Shown piece after piece: positions 21,036-29,794 of a DNA stretch of 35,609 bases. Positions within the stretch are counted from its first letter, which is position 1. Every line of letters begins with the position of its first letter. Under the pieces are notes generated by a model. It was not told where the DNA came from. It worked only from the letters and a program-made list of their open reading frames with translations, and did not search any database. The stretch is from Phycisphaerae bacterium (GTDB lineage Bacteria > Planctomycetota > Phycisphaerae > Tepidisphaerales > Tepidisphaeraceae): NCBI GenBank assembly GCA_025936175.1, contig JAICTV010000028.1, positions 1-35,609 of the forward strand. Reading direction: 5' to 3'. Both the position numbers and the translations under genes were made by a program.

Positions 21036-22322
21036 TTAGAGCAGGTAACGCGCTCGGTTGACCGCCCATTGCGCAAAGCGATCGAAGAACGGCCGCTTGC
21101 GCCATTCCTTCATCGTGATCCGCCGCGCAAAGCGCACGTCGTTCTCGAACAGATCGTGCATCTGCTCCCCGAACTCCTTCGACTTCACCAGCGCCGACAG
21201 CTCCAGGTTGTACTCGATGCTGCGATAGTCCAGGTTCGTCGAGCCCAGCACCGTGTACTCCCCGTCGATGCACATCGTCTTGGCGTGAAGCACGACCGCC
21301 TGCCGCTCGTAGATCTCCACGCCCGCGTGCAGCAGCGTGTCGTAGAACGACCGCGCCGCCGTGACCAGCAGTTGCACGTCGCAGCGGCCGGGGAGCATGA
21401 GGCGCACGCGCACGCCGCGCTTCGCCTTCTTGCACAGGATGTCGATCAAGTCGTCGGGCGGGGCGAAGTAGGCCATCGTCAGCTCGATGCTCTGCCGCGC
21501 GCGTTTGAGCAACTCCGTCAGGCTCGGCTTGAGCCGGCTGTTCATCGTCGGCACCGACGCGAGGAGTCCGAAATGACCGTCGCCCAGCGGATGGTGATAC
21601 TCCGCGCGGCGAATTCGCCCGCCGGTGTGAACGTAGCGCCAGGTGTTGGCGAACGCCTGCAGCAGATGCCGGCTCGCGGGCCCGACGATGCCGATCGCGT
21701 TGTCGCGCCACAGGTCGCACTCGCGCGCGGTCGATTGCACGACCCATGACCCCGCGTATTCGCCGCCGACGTTCAAGCCGCCCAGGCCGCCGATGTCGTC
21801 ATCAACGACCAGCAGCTTGCGATGATCCCGATTGAGCGGCCGCCAGCCGAATCGTCCCTCCCACGGCCGGCCCGGATGAAAGTCCGCCAGTCGCACGCCG
21901 CTGCGGCGCATCTTCTCGAAGATCGGCGGCTTGTCCTTCCAGAGCTGCTGCACCCCGAAGGAGCCGAACGAATCGTAGATGCAGTAGACCTTCACACCCT
22001 CCAGCGCTTTGGCGCAGAGCAGTTCGCCGAAGGCGCGGCCCGTCGTGTCGTCGGCGAAGATGTAGACCTCGAGGCAGATGCGTTTCTTGGCGTGTTTGAT
22101 CGCCTCGAACGCCGCGTGCAGCGCTTCGCCGTCCTTGTAAAGCTGCACGCGCGACCCGTCGGCGAGGCGGATCGGATGCGGGACGATCCACCCGTCGTCG
22201 TCCGATCCCGGCGAGATGTTCAAGCCGGTCGAGGTCCCCGCGTCGCCCTGTTGTGCCCCGGGCAGCGCGCACGATGCGTCGTCGCGTCGGTCGAACGTGG
22301 ATGCGGGCGCGCTGACGGTCAT
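21036..22322 (-). CDS. Phospholipase D family protein, cardiolipin synthase-like
   Basis: 428 residues with two HKD motifs: NRDHRKLLVVDD (His167, Lys169, Asp174) and VLHAKTMCIDG (His346, Lys348, Asp353), the latter followed by GSTNLDYRS. This is the arrangement of cardiolipin synthases, which join two phosphatidylglycerols or use PG plus another donor. It has no N-terminal membrane helices, so it is of the soluble or peripheral type. Other phosphatidyltransferase activities cannot be excluded. It lies 40 nt downstream of panC on the same strand. No Shine-Dalgarno; TATCAT lies 7 nt before the ATG. Confidence 0.85.
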   Translation of the reverse strand: MTVSAPASTFDRRDDASCALPGAQQGDAGTSTGLNISPGSDDDGWIVPHPIRLADGSRVQLYKDGEALHAAFEAIKHAKKRICLEVYIFADDTTGRAFGELLCAKALEGVKVYCIYDSFGSFGVQQLWKDKPPIFEKMRRSGVRLADFHPGRPWEGRFGWRPLNRDHRKLLVVDDDIGGLGGLNVGGEYAGSWVVQSTARECDLWRDNAIGIVGPASRHLLQAFANTWRYVHTGGRIRRAEYHHPLGDGHFGLLASVPTMNSRLKPSLTELLKRARQSIELTMAYFAPPDDLIDILCKKAKRGVRVRLMLPGRCDVQLLVTAARSFYDTLLHAGVEIYERQAVVLHAKTMCIDGEYTVLGSTNLDYRSIEYNLELSALVKSKEFGEQMHDLFENDVRFARRITMKEWRKRPFFDRFAQWAVNRARYLL

Positions 22323-22329
22323 CGGTTGG

Positions 22330-22335
22330 ATGATA
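22330..22335 (-). promoter_or_regulatory. -10-like hexamer close to PLD gene start
   Basis: TATCAT on the minus strand, 7 nt before the ATG. If used, transcription would start at or next to the initiation codon. Confidence 0.35.
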
Positions 22336-22362
22336 GCGGGATGATCGCGAACCCCGCATCGC

Positions 22363-23226
22363 CTATTTACTATCGGAAGGATCGACCACGACGTTGTCGA
22401 TCAGCCGCGTCATCCCCACGCGCGCCGCCACCGCCAGGACCGTCGGCCCCGTGATCGTGTCCACCGGTTTGAGCGTCATCGGATCCACCGCGGCGACATA
22501 ATCGATCGAGACCGGAATCTTCCCCAGCTTGCCCACGTCTAATAACGTGTTCTGCATTGTCGTGAGCAGCCGGTTCGTCTGCCGAATGCCCTCGGCGACC
22601 TGCTGCCTGGCATGCATCAGCCCGCGCGAGATCGACAGCGCCCGCGTCCGCTCGTCCGCCGTCAGGTATTGATTGCGGCTGCTCATCGCCAGCCCGTCGG
22701 CTTCGCGCACGGTGGTGCAGCCGACGATCTCGATGGGCCAATCGAGCGCCCGGGTCATCGCCGTGATGATCCGAAGCTGCTGAAAATCCTTCCGTCCGAA
22801 ACAAGCGGCGTCGGGCGAGAGGATGTTGAACAGCTTCGCGACGACTTGGCACACGCCCTTAAAATGCCCCGGCCGGTGCTTGCCCTCGAGCACGCTGGAG
22901 AGCGCCGGCAGATCGACCACGATCTCCGGCGCCCCATGCTGATACATCTGATCCGCCGACGGATTGAAGATGAAATTCACGCCCGCCGCTTCGCACTTGG
23001 CCAGGTCCTCGTCGATCGGCCGCGGATACTTGCTGAAATCCTCCCGCGCCCCGAATTGCGTCGGGTTGACGAAGATGCTCACCGCGACCGACGGCGCGTG
23101 CTTCTTCGCCTCGGCGATCAGCGACATATGCCCCGCGTGCAGCGCGCCCATCGTCGGCACGAGTGCGAGGCGGTGAAATGTCGCGCGGGCCTCACGCGCT
23201 TCTTGAATCGTGCGAACAACAGTCAT
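22363..23226 (-). CDS. panC: Pantothenate synthetase
   Basis: ATP-dependent condensation of pantoate and beta-alanine in coenzyme A biosynthesis. 287 residues from the ATG at 23224-23226, where MTVVRTIQEAR gives the normal family N-terminus; 13 further codons upstream are open but unsupported. Motifs: VPTMGALHAGHMSLI (23-37, nucleotide-binding HxGH), VNPTQF, HFKGVCQVVAKLFNI, FGRKDFQQL and MSSRN. No Shine-Dalgarno is seen; TAGGCT lies 10 nt before the ATG. The phospholipase D gene follows after 40 nt. Confidence 0.96.
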   Translation of the reverse strand: MTVVRTIQEAREARATFHRLALVPTMGALHAGHMSLIAEAKKHAPSVAVSIFVNPTQFGAREDFSKYPRPIDEDLAKCEAAGVNFIFNPSADQMYQHGAPEIVVDLPALSSVLEGKHRPGHFKGVCQVVAKLFNILSPDAACFGRKDFQQLRIITAMTRALDWPIEIVGCTTVREADGLAMSSRNQYLTADERTRALSISRGLMHARQQVAEGIRQTNRLLTTMQNTLLDVGKLGKIPVSIDYVAAVDPMTLKPVDTITGPTVLAVAARVGMTRLIDNVVVDPSDSK

Positions 23227-23236
23227 CTCGCGCCAG

Positions 23237-23242
23237 AGCCTA
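23237..23242 (-). promoter_or_regulatory. -10-like hexamer close to panC start
   Basis: TAGGCT on the minus strand, 10 nt before the panC ATG; a weak match to TAnnnT. Listed because it fits the spacing seen at several other genes here. Confidence 0.25.
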
Positions 23243-23282
23243 CGACATCGCGCACGCGGCTTCAATTTTGGGCCGTCATGCC

Positions 23283-23552
23283 GAGAGGGTGTTTGAGAGC
23301 ATGGCTAAAAAGACGTGACCGCGAAGCTCGTCATGCTGAGGTACTGGGTACTCGCGCAGGGGTGATTCAAGCATCTGGGTGAGGGCAGACAGATGCTTCG
23401 GAGTACCTCAGAGGGTGTTTAAGAAGATCACACGCCCGTGACGACACGCTGGGGTACTCCGAAGCATCTGCGTTCACTTGCGCAGATCCTTCGCGAGGAC
23501 GCTCAGGATGACACGCCTCAGCGTTCTCGGCTTTGTAAATAAACACCCTCTC
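23283..23552. repeat. Composite repeat with 12-bp inverted ends
   Basis: Bounded by GAGAGGGTGTTT (23283-23294) and its inverse AAACACCCTCTC (23541-23552). Inside are CTGAGGTACT and AGTACCTCAG arms and a second GAGGGTGTTTAAGAAG unit (23411) matching 12942-13073. This accounts for over half of the gene-free stretch 23227-23735; the remainder holds another inverted repeat (23646-23708) and short unassigned sequence. No transposase is present, so it may be a MITE-like or nested element. Confidence 0.78.
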
Positions 23553-23645
23553 AACATGACATCGCTTGAGAATCCTCGCATTTGAGGCTCTTAAAACAGA
23601 CTCTCAGGATCGTCATGAAGTTCGGGAAATGTCCTCGACGGTTGG

Positions 23646-23708
23646 GAGGGCGAGGCTCCTGCCGAGCCGGTTTCGTGTCGCGCGCACGGTCGGCGGAGCC
23701 TCGCCCTC
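23646..23708. repeat. Inverted repeat GAGGGCGAGGCTCC
   Basis: Arms at 23646-23665 and 23690-23708 match over 19-20 bp with one indel (GAGGGCGAGGCTCC against GGAGCCTCGCCCTC). It lies 28 nt past the stop of the gene at 23736 and could act as its terminator. From general knowledge, repeats of this wording are common in planctomycete genomes and produce spurious small protein predictions. Confidence 0.78.
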
Positions 23709-23735
23709 TCGTCCTGCTGGTCATCGTCGTGCGGT

Positions 23736-24671
23736 TTACTTTTGAGCCATCTTCGCGAGCTGGCGGTAGCCCGCGTCACTCGCCTTGTCGGTGGCTTTGA
23801 GGTAGGCCTCGGGGAGGTAGTAGGAGAAGCCGGTGGTGGGGCGGGTGCGCAGGTCCTTCTCGTAGTCTTCCAGCGTCACGTGGCGGTTTTCGCCTTCGCC
23901 GGTGAAGGTGCCGATGGTGGGGTGGATTCTTCCAATCGGCCAGCCCGCTTGAGAATAGAAATCGACGCACAAGCTCGGCTGGTAGACGGCGTACGAATTC
24001 CAGTATGCCTGCGGGAGCGCGTCCCAGCCGGCGTCGATCCACGGCTTCATGTCCAGCGCGATGCGGCCTTCACTCGAGAGAGCGCGCGGCATCTCCGCGA
24101 CACCGGCGGCCGACGCCGCGGCTTTATACGCTTCGACGTAGACGCGATTGAGCGCGGGTGTCGGATCGGTCGGCTTGTAGCCCTGGTACTGGTCCTCGAT
24201 GTCGGCGATGTAGAGGTCCGCATGGAACTTCGCGGCGAGCGAGACGCCGAGCCGCGCATCGGCCTTGACGTTGGGCGTCGCCAGCTCGACCGCCTCGAGT
24301 TTGTTGTGCTCACCGACGCCGCGCGGGCAGCCCCAGAAGCCGACTTTGAATCCGGCGGCACGCCAGCGCCGTAACCAGCCGTTGTTGATCGCCGCGACGT
24401 TGTCATCGCGCGATTTGCCGCCGTTGTCGATCTGGAGAGCGACCCACGCGACGTGCGCGATCTTGAGCTTTGATGCGTAGATGTGGGGCGGAAACGCGGT
24501 GGCGTCGTTCACGAACACGCCGGTGTTGTCGAAGAGGATGTTGCGCTTATTGCGCGTGGCGTCAGCCGTCTTCGTCGTTGGGGGGGTGGCGGCGTGAAGC
24601 GGGGCAACCGACACGAGCAACACTACGATCGTTGCGATGGTGACGGCGAGAAGCGCGTTCGAACGTCGCAT
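23736..24671 (-). CDS. Secreted glycosidase-like (TIM-barrel-type) protein of unknown activity
   Basis: 311 residues from the ATG at 24669-24671, 8 nt after the upstream stop. The signal peptide ends near residue 27 (APLHA). The mature part has segments that read like a TIM-barrel hydrolase: IAHVAWVALQIDNGG, GFKVGFWGCPRG, FHADLYIADIEDQYQG (an acidic cluster), and LPQAYWNSYAVYQ. No glycoside hydrolase family can be named with confidence. Tight coupling to the GH113-like gene points to a shared carbohydrate role. Confidence 0.68.
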   Translation of the reverse strand: MRRSNALLAVTIATIVVLLVSVAPLHAATPPTTKTADATRNKRNILFDNTGVFVNDATAFPPHIYASKLKIAHVAWVALQIDNGGKSRDDNVAAINNGWLRRWRAAGFKVGFWGCPRGVGEHNKLEAVELATPNVKADARLGVSLAAKFHADLYIADIEDQYQGYKPTDPTPALNRVYVEAYKAAASAAGVAEMPRALSSEGRIALDMKPWIDAGWDALPQAYWNSYAVYQPSLCVDFYSQAGWPIGRIHPTIGTFTGEGENRHVTLEDYEKDLRTRPTTGFSYYLPEAYLKATDKASDAGYRQLAKMAQK

Positions 24672-24679
24672 CGTCGTCC

Positions 24680-25837
24680 CTAGTTCCACGGCTTCGCCAA
24701 CCAGCTACGGATCACTTCCTGCGCCGGCTTGTTCTCCGGCGTGTAGCCTTTGATCTTGGACTTGTACTCCTCCTCGTCCGGGCACTCCTCGTGAGTCGTC
24801 TTCCCGCCATTTCCGACGGTCCATTCCCAGACGGTGAAACCCCCGAGGCCCGGCTCGCGATACCAAGAGCGGAAGAACCCCTCGTAAAGCTTGCGCTGAA
24901 GCTCATCATCGCGCTCAAGATCGGTCTGCGTGTAATCCCACGGCTCATCCGCCGCATTGGCGAGGCTGCACCAGCCGATCTCCAAAAACAGCAGCGGCTT
25001 GCCGACCTTCTTCTGGAAGGCCAGCAGATCCTGCTGGATGTACTTCCAGTTCTTTACGATGAGATCGACGCTGGCCTTTTCCTTCTTGTGATTGCTCGTG
25101 TTGCCCGGGGGCTCTTCGTCCAGCGACCAGTAGCTGTTCATGCCGATCAGGTCGAGCTGGTCCCAGAAGCCGATGGACTGATAGTGATCCCAGTTGGCGG
25201 AGTAGGTGAGCTGGCCGTGAAAGACATCGCGGACGGCGTGAATGGTGCGGGCCCACTCACCGCGCTCGCGCTCGGAGCTGACCAATTCCGAGCCGACGCT
25301 GAGCACGTCCACCTTGTTCTGCTCCGCGATCCACGCGAAGTGAAGAAGCATCTCACGGTAGTTCTTAAACCACTTTTCCCAGTCGGCAGGCCGAAGCGTG
25401 CCGCGCCAGTCTTTGTCGCCGGGATCATCCAGCAGTACCACCGGCATGATGATGACCCGCAGGCCCTTGCTCTTGGCGTGTTGGATCAGCTCCGACAGCT
25501 TCTCCGGCGTGGGCGTCATCCGCATGTCGAGGTAGATGTACTGGCTCTCGGCCTTTTCGGTGCGCGTGTCGATGACGAGCGAGACGGTGTCGAAGCCGAG
25601 GGCCGCGATCTCGTCCATGCTCTTTTCGTACTTGTCGATCCAGTCCACCCGCTGGATCTGCATGGCCGCGCCCTTGTAGGGCAGGCCCTTGAGCCAGGCG
25701 CCGGTGGCGCCCTTGGGCTTGGCGTCGATCGATTCGTTCGACAGTTTCTTCGCGGGCGCTTCGCCGGGGAGCATGACGCAGCCCAGAACGATCAGGTAGA
25801 CGACGATCGCTGCACCGATGATTCCGCGACCCAGCAT
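24680..25837 (-). CDS. GH113-like glycoside hydrolase, probable lipoprotein
   Basis: 385 residues from the ATG at 25835-25837 (AAGAGG lies about 10 nt upstream). The N-terminal hydrophobic segment ends VVYLIVLGC, an acceptable lipobox with Cys20. The barrel carries both carboxylates expected of GH113 beta-mannanase-type enzymes: Glu184 in LSVGSELVSS (acid/base) and Glu286 in LLFLEIGWCS (nucleophile). GMNSYW at 232-237 and GGFTVWEWT at 332-340 are further barrel strands. Substrate is inferred, not shown; related non-mannan enzymes share this fold. Divergent from the GH106-type gene. Confidence 0.75.
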   Translation of the reverse strand: MLGRGIIGAAIVVYLIVLGCVMLPGEAPAKKLSNESIDAKPKGATGAWLKGLPYKGAAMQIQRVDWIDKYEKSMDEIAALGFDTVSLVIDTRTEKAESQYIYLDMRMTPTPEKLSELIQHAKSKGLRVIIMPVVLLDDPGDKDWRGTLRPADWEKWFKNYREMLLHFAWIAEQNKVDVLSVGSELVSSERERGEWARTIHAVRDVFHGQLTYSANWDHYQSIGFWDQLDLIGMNSYWSLDEEPPGNTSNHKKEKASVDLIVKNWKYIQQDLLAFQKKVGKPLLFLEIGWCSLANAADEPWDYTQTDLERDDELQRKLYEGFFRSWYREPGLGGFTVWEWTVGNGGKTTHEECPDEEEYKSKIKGYTPENKPAQEVIRSWLAKPWN

Positions 25838-25903
25838 GGGGTGATACCTCTTGTACGGACGCCGATTTCGAGCGGGCAATGATACAAGGATTCGCAATGC
25901 ATT

Positions 25904-25972
25904 GTAGGGGCGACGCCTGCGTCGCCCTCTGTGTCGCTCGCGTAGAGGCGACAGGGGTCGCCCCTGCGGTAC
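25904..25972. repeat. Imperfect inverted repeat in the divergent glycosidase promoter region
   Basis: GTAGGGGCGACGCCTGCGTC at the left is mirrored imperfectly by AGGGGTCGCCCCTGCGGTAC at the right. It sits in the 199-bp gap between the divergent GH113-like and GH106-type genes. Similar GTAGGGGCGACGC repeats occur in several phyla, so it is probably a dispersed element rather than an operator. Confidence 0.7.
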
Positions 25973-26036
25973 GCTCGGTCGTGTGCGCGTGTGTTGTTTG
26001 ACGCAACGGCACTCGGCGCGGAAGGTAGCGTATGCC

Positions 26037-29000
26037 ATGAAGCATGCCCTCCTCGCCCGACTGGGCGTTGTCGCGCTGTTTTCTTCCCTCGTCATCGGTT
26101 GCTCTTCTGAGCCCAATCAAAAGCTCGCCAGCGGCTTCGCCAATCCCCCGGACTCGGCCAAGCCGCGCACCTGGTGGCACTGGGTCAGCGGGAACGTGAC
26201 CAAGGAAGGGATCACCGCGGACCTGGAGGCGATGAAGCGCATCGGCGTGGGCGGAGCGCAGTGCTTCAGCGTCGATCAGGTGCCGGACCCGAAAGATCGC
26301 GGGCACGTTCTCTACATGAGCGATGAGTGGCGGGCGCTGACGAAGCACGCGATTTCCGAAGCCAACCGGCTCGGCCTCGAGCTGTCGATTACCGACTGCG
26401 AAGGGTGGAGCGAATCGGGCGGGCAGTGGATCAAACCGGAACAGTCGATGCAGAAGATCGTCTGGACGGAGGAGCAGGTCGCCGGGGGCACGACATTCGA
26501 GGATGCGCTGCCGCAGCCGGAGGCGGTGAAGGATTTTTATCAGGACATCGCCGTGTTCGCGTTCCCGTCGCTGCCCGGCGAGCAGGCGAAGCTGGCGGCG
26601 CTCAAGCCGAAGGTGACGAGCAGCTCGGGTGAGGTGGACGGCGCCAAGCTGTGGGACGGGGATGTGAAAACGACCGTCACGGCAAGGAGCGCGAAAGATG
26701 GACAAGACGCGTACGTGCAGATCGAGTTCGCGCAGCCGCTGCGGGCGGGATCGTTCACGATCGCGCCGGTCAATCCCAACACCAGGGGCGAGCTGCAAAT
26801 CAGCGACGACGACGGGAAGACGTATCGAAAGCTCGTCGCGTTTTCGACCAATCGCAAGGCGCGGGACCGACAGACGCTGATCTTCGACGAAGTGAACGCG
26901 CGCTTCTTCCGCATCGCGGTCCCCAAAGCGAAAGCCGGCGCGACGCTGAGCATCGGCGAGATCGATTTCGGCTCGGCGCGCGTGCCGGACTATCGCGTCA
27001 AGACCGCGATGGAGTCGCGCGTGCTCGGTGAGCCGCCGACCGGCGAAGTGCCGAGCGCATCGATCGTTCAGCGCGAGAAGCTGGTCGATCTCACCGACAA
27101 ATTCCACGACGGAAAGCTCTCGTGGGATGCGCCCGAGGGTGAGTGGACCATCATCCGCATCGGTCACACATCGACCGGCAAGACGAATCACCCCGCGATG
27201 GCGCAGACAGTCGGCCTGGAATGCAACAAGCTCGATCCCGAAGCGGTGAAGGCGGTCTACGACGGCATGCTCGCCAAGATCATCGCCGAGAATAAGCCGC
27301 TCATCGGCTCGGGACTCAAGTACGTGCTGATGGACAGTTGGGAAGCCGGCTGCGAGAACTGGTCGTCGAACCTGCGCGCGGAATTCCAGAAGCGTCGCGG
27401 CTACGACCCGCTGCCGTGGCTCGTGACCATGAGCGGACGTTATGTCGAAAGCACGGAGAAGACCGAGCGTTTCCTATGGGACTGGCGGCGGACGATCGGT
27501 GATCTTGTCGCGGAGAACCATTACGGCCTGATGAAGAAGCTGCTCAACGCGAACAAGATCGGCCTCTACGCCGAGGCCCCCGGCATCGGCATGCCGACGA
27601 CGGCGGACGAACTTCAGTGCAAGGGACGCACCGACATTCCGATGGGCGAGTTCTGGGTCAATCGCGCCGGCGACGAGGGCGACACGCGCGAGGCGGCCAG
27701 CGCCGCGCACATCTACGGCAAGACCGTCGCGGCGGCGGAATCGTTCACCGCCACGCCGGAGAACGCGGCGTGGACGAATGATCCTTTCTCGCTGAAGCAG
27801 CAGGGCGATCGCGAGTTCTGCAACGGCATCAACCGGTACGTCTTCCACCGCTACGCGCATCAGCCATGGCTCGATCGATACCCGGGCATGACGATGGGCC
27901 CGTGGGGCATCAACTTCGAGCGCACGAACACGTGGTGGGAGCCGGGCAAGGCGTGGATCACGTACATCTCGCGCTGCCAGTACATGTTGCAGCAGGGGCT
28001 CTTCAACGCAGATATCGTCTACTACTACGGCGAGGACGTTCCCAACTGCCTCCAGCCGAGTCGTCTGAATCCTCCGCCGCCCAAGGGCTACAACTACGAC
28101 GCGTGCAACAAGGAAGTGTTATTAACCCGGATGAGCGTGAAGGACGGCCGGATCGTACTGCTCGATGGCATGAGTTATCGCGTGCTGGTGCTGCCGGCGA
28201 CGAATCGAATGTCGCCGGAGGTGGCGCGGAAGGTGAAGCAGTTGGTTGCTGACGGCGCGACGGTCGTCGGCCCCAAGCCGAATCAATCACCGAGCCTTGC
28301 CGACTATCCCAAGTGCGATGACGAGGTGAAGAGAATCGCCCACGAGGTGTGGGCGGACTGCGACGGCAAGACCAGCACCGAGCGATCGTTCGGCAAAGGC
28401 AAAATTATCGACGGAAAAAAGCTCGACGACGTGCTTGCGGGCGTCAGCCCCGACTTTACCACCGACGCGGTCGGCGATGACGCGGCGCAATTCCGCTTCA
28501 TCCACCGCGGCGCCGCCGGCGCGGAGATCTACTTCGTCTCCTCTCAGCAGGAGCAGCCGGCGGCGGTCGAGTGCAGCTTCCGTGTCAGCGGGCGCAAGCC
28601 GCAGTTCTGGCACCCGGATACCGGAAAGATCGAGGACGTCGCGGTCTACTCGATGAAAGACGGGCGGACGAGCATCCCGATCCGTTTCGATCCGGCGGGA
28701 TCCGTCTTCGTCGTCTTCGGCGCCAAGTCGGTCAACGCGGAGGCGGTCACTTCGTTCGCCAAGAGCGGCAAGCGCATCCTCCCGTTCGCGGAGCCACCGA
28801 CGCTGGCGAAGAATGCGCTCGAGATTCATAAGGCGACGTACGGTGTGCTGAACGGAACCGAGAACCAGCAGATCGACGTGACGGATCAAGTGGAGAAGCA
28901 GGTGAAGGGGGGTTCGGTCGTGGTCGGGGCGAACAACGACCTGGCCGGCCGCGATCCGGCATACAACCTCAGGAAGCAACTCCGCGTCGAGTACACCTTC

Positions 29001-29720
29001 AACGGCAAGCGCGACACGCTTGTCGTGGATGAAGGCCGTAACCTCCGCATCCCCGGATCGAGCGTCGGCGCCTTCGCCGCGACGGCGTCACGCGTGCCGG
29101 CGGAATTGTCGGCATCGAACGGGCACGTGACGATGACGGCGTTTCAATCGGGCGATTACACGGTCGCCGGCACATCGGCGAAGGACAAGGGCCGGAGCGT
29201 TCACGTCGATAGCGTCCCTGGTGCGATGGCGATCGATGGTCCTTGGGATGTGCGTTTCCCGCCGCAGTGGGGCGCGCCGTCGCCGGTGACGTTCGAGAGC
29301 CTCATCTCGTGGACGAAGCATCTTGATGAAGGCGTCAAACATTTCTCCGGCACCGCCTCGTACGTCAAGGACATCGACATTCCGGAACAGATGCTCGCCA
29401 AGGGCAATCGCGTCTATCTCGACCTCGGCGAGGTGAAGAACCTGGCGGAGGTGAAGCTCAACGGCAAGGACGTCGCGACGCTCTGGAAGCCGCCGTTCCG
29501 CGTTGAGATCACGTCATTCGTCAAACCGGGACGCAATCACCTCGTCGTCGCGATCACGAACCTCTGGCCCAACCGCCTGATCGGCGATGCGGGCCAGCCG
29601 GAGAACCGGCGCTACACGTGGAGCGCGTACAACCGCTACAAGGCGACCGATCCGCTGCTGCCGAGCGGCTTGCTCGGGCCGGTGAAGCTCGTGCCGGCAG
29701 TCACAGTTCAAATCAAATGA
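26037..29720 (+). CDS. GH106-type alpha-L-rhamnosidase, lipoprotein
   Basis: 1227 residues from the ATG at 26037. The lipoprotein signal peptide has lipobox VIGC (Cys22). The start of the catalytic region reads RTWWHWVSGNVTKEGIT and LEAMKRIGVGGAQCFSVDQV, the hallmark of GH106 rhamnosidases. A beta-sandwich resembling an F5/8-type module lies near 200-320 (YVQIEFAQPLRAGSFTI). The barrel contains VLMDSWEAGCENW, which offers a catalytic Glu. The C-terminal jelly roll (VYLDLGEVKNLAEVKLNGKD, GRNHLVVAITNLWPNRLIGD) is galactose-binding-like. It likely removes terminal rhamnose from polysaccharides at the cell surface. Exact linkage is unknown. Confidence 0.85.
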   Translation: MKHALLARLGVVALFSSLVIGCSSEPNQKLASGFANPPDSAKPRTWWHWVSGNVTKEGITADLEAMKRIGVGGAQCFSVDQVPDPKDRGHVLYMSDEWRALTKHAISEANRLGLELSITDCEGWSESGGQWIKPEQSMQKIVWTEEQVAGGTTFEDALPQPEAVKDFYQDIAVFAFPSLPGEQAKLAALKPKVTSSSGEVDGAKLWDGDVKTTVTARSAKDGQDAYVQIEFAQPLRAGSFTIAPVNPNTRGELQISDDDGKTYRKLVAFSTNRKARDRQTLIFDEVNARFFRIAVPKAKAGATLSIGEIDFGSARVPDYRVKTAMESRVLGEPPTGEVPSASIVQREKLVDLTDKFHDGKLSWDAPEGEWTIIRIGHTSTGKTNHPAMAQTVGLECNKLDPEAVKAVYDGMLAKIIAENKPLIGSGLKYVLMDSWEAGCENWSSNLRAEFQKRRGYDPLPWLVTMSGRYVESTEKTERFLWDWRRTIGDLVAENHYGLMKKLLNANKIGLYAEAPGIGMPTTADELQCKGRTDIPMGEFWVNRAGDEGDTREAASAAHIYGKTVAAAESFTATPENAAWTNDPFSLKQQGDREFCNGINRYVFHRYAHQPWLDRYPGMTMGPWGINFERTNTWWEPGKAWITYISRCQYMLQQGLFNADIVYYYGEDVPNCLQPSRLNPPPPKGYNYDACNKEVLLTRMSVKDGRIVLLDGMSYRVLVLPATNRMSPEVARKVKQLVADGATVVGPKPNQSPSLADYPKCDDEVKRIAHEVWADCDGKTSTERSFGKGKIIDGKKLDDVLAGVSPDFTTDAVGDDAAQFRFIHRGAAGAEIYFVSSQQEQPAAVECSFRVSGRKPQFWHPDTGKIEDVAVYSMKDGRTSIPIRFDPAGSVFVVFGAKSVNAEAVTSFAKSGKRILPFAEPPTLAKNALEIHKATYGVLNGTENQQIDVTDQVEKQVKGGSVVVGANNDLAGRDPAYNLRKQLRVEYTFNGKRDTLVVDEGRNLRIPGSSVGAFAATASRVPAELSASNGHVTMTAFQSGDYTVAGTSAKDKGRSVHVDSVPGAMAIDGPWDVRFPPQWGAPSPVTFESLISWTKHLDEGVKHFSGTASYVKDIDIPEQMLAKGNRVYLDLGEVKNLAEVKLNGKDVATLWKPPFRVEITSFVKPGRNHLVVAITNLWPNRLIGDAGQPENRRYTWSAYNRYKATDPLLPSGLLGPVKLVPAVTVQIK

Positions 29721-29723
29721 TTA

Positions 29724-29781
29724 ACTACGGAGACACGGAGGCGCGCTCGTACTGCGAAAGCGCCTCTGTGCCTCCGTGGGT
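29724..29781. repeat. Inverted repeat between convergent genes
   Basis: CTACGGAGACACGGAGGCG and CGCCTCTGTGCCTCCGTGG are imperfect inverted copies. It fills the gap between the GH106-type gene and the convergent polyprenyl synthase gene and may serve both as a terminator. The CACGGAGG wording is a common dispersed repeat in planctomycetes (general knowledge). Confidence 0.75.
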
Positions 29782-29794
29782 GGTGAAAAAGTCT

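Noticed and set aside
23582-23800. Small frame with GGRGSCRAGF-type sequence
   Set aside because: It is a translation of the dispersed GAGGGCGAGGCTCC inverted repeat, a known source of false small proteins.
25425-27191. 588-residue minus-strand frame across the divergent glycosidase promoters
   Set aside because: It crosses both divergent genes in wrong phases and has no coherent domain.
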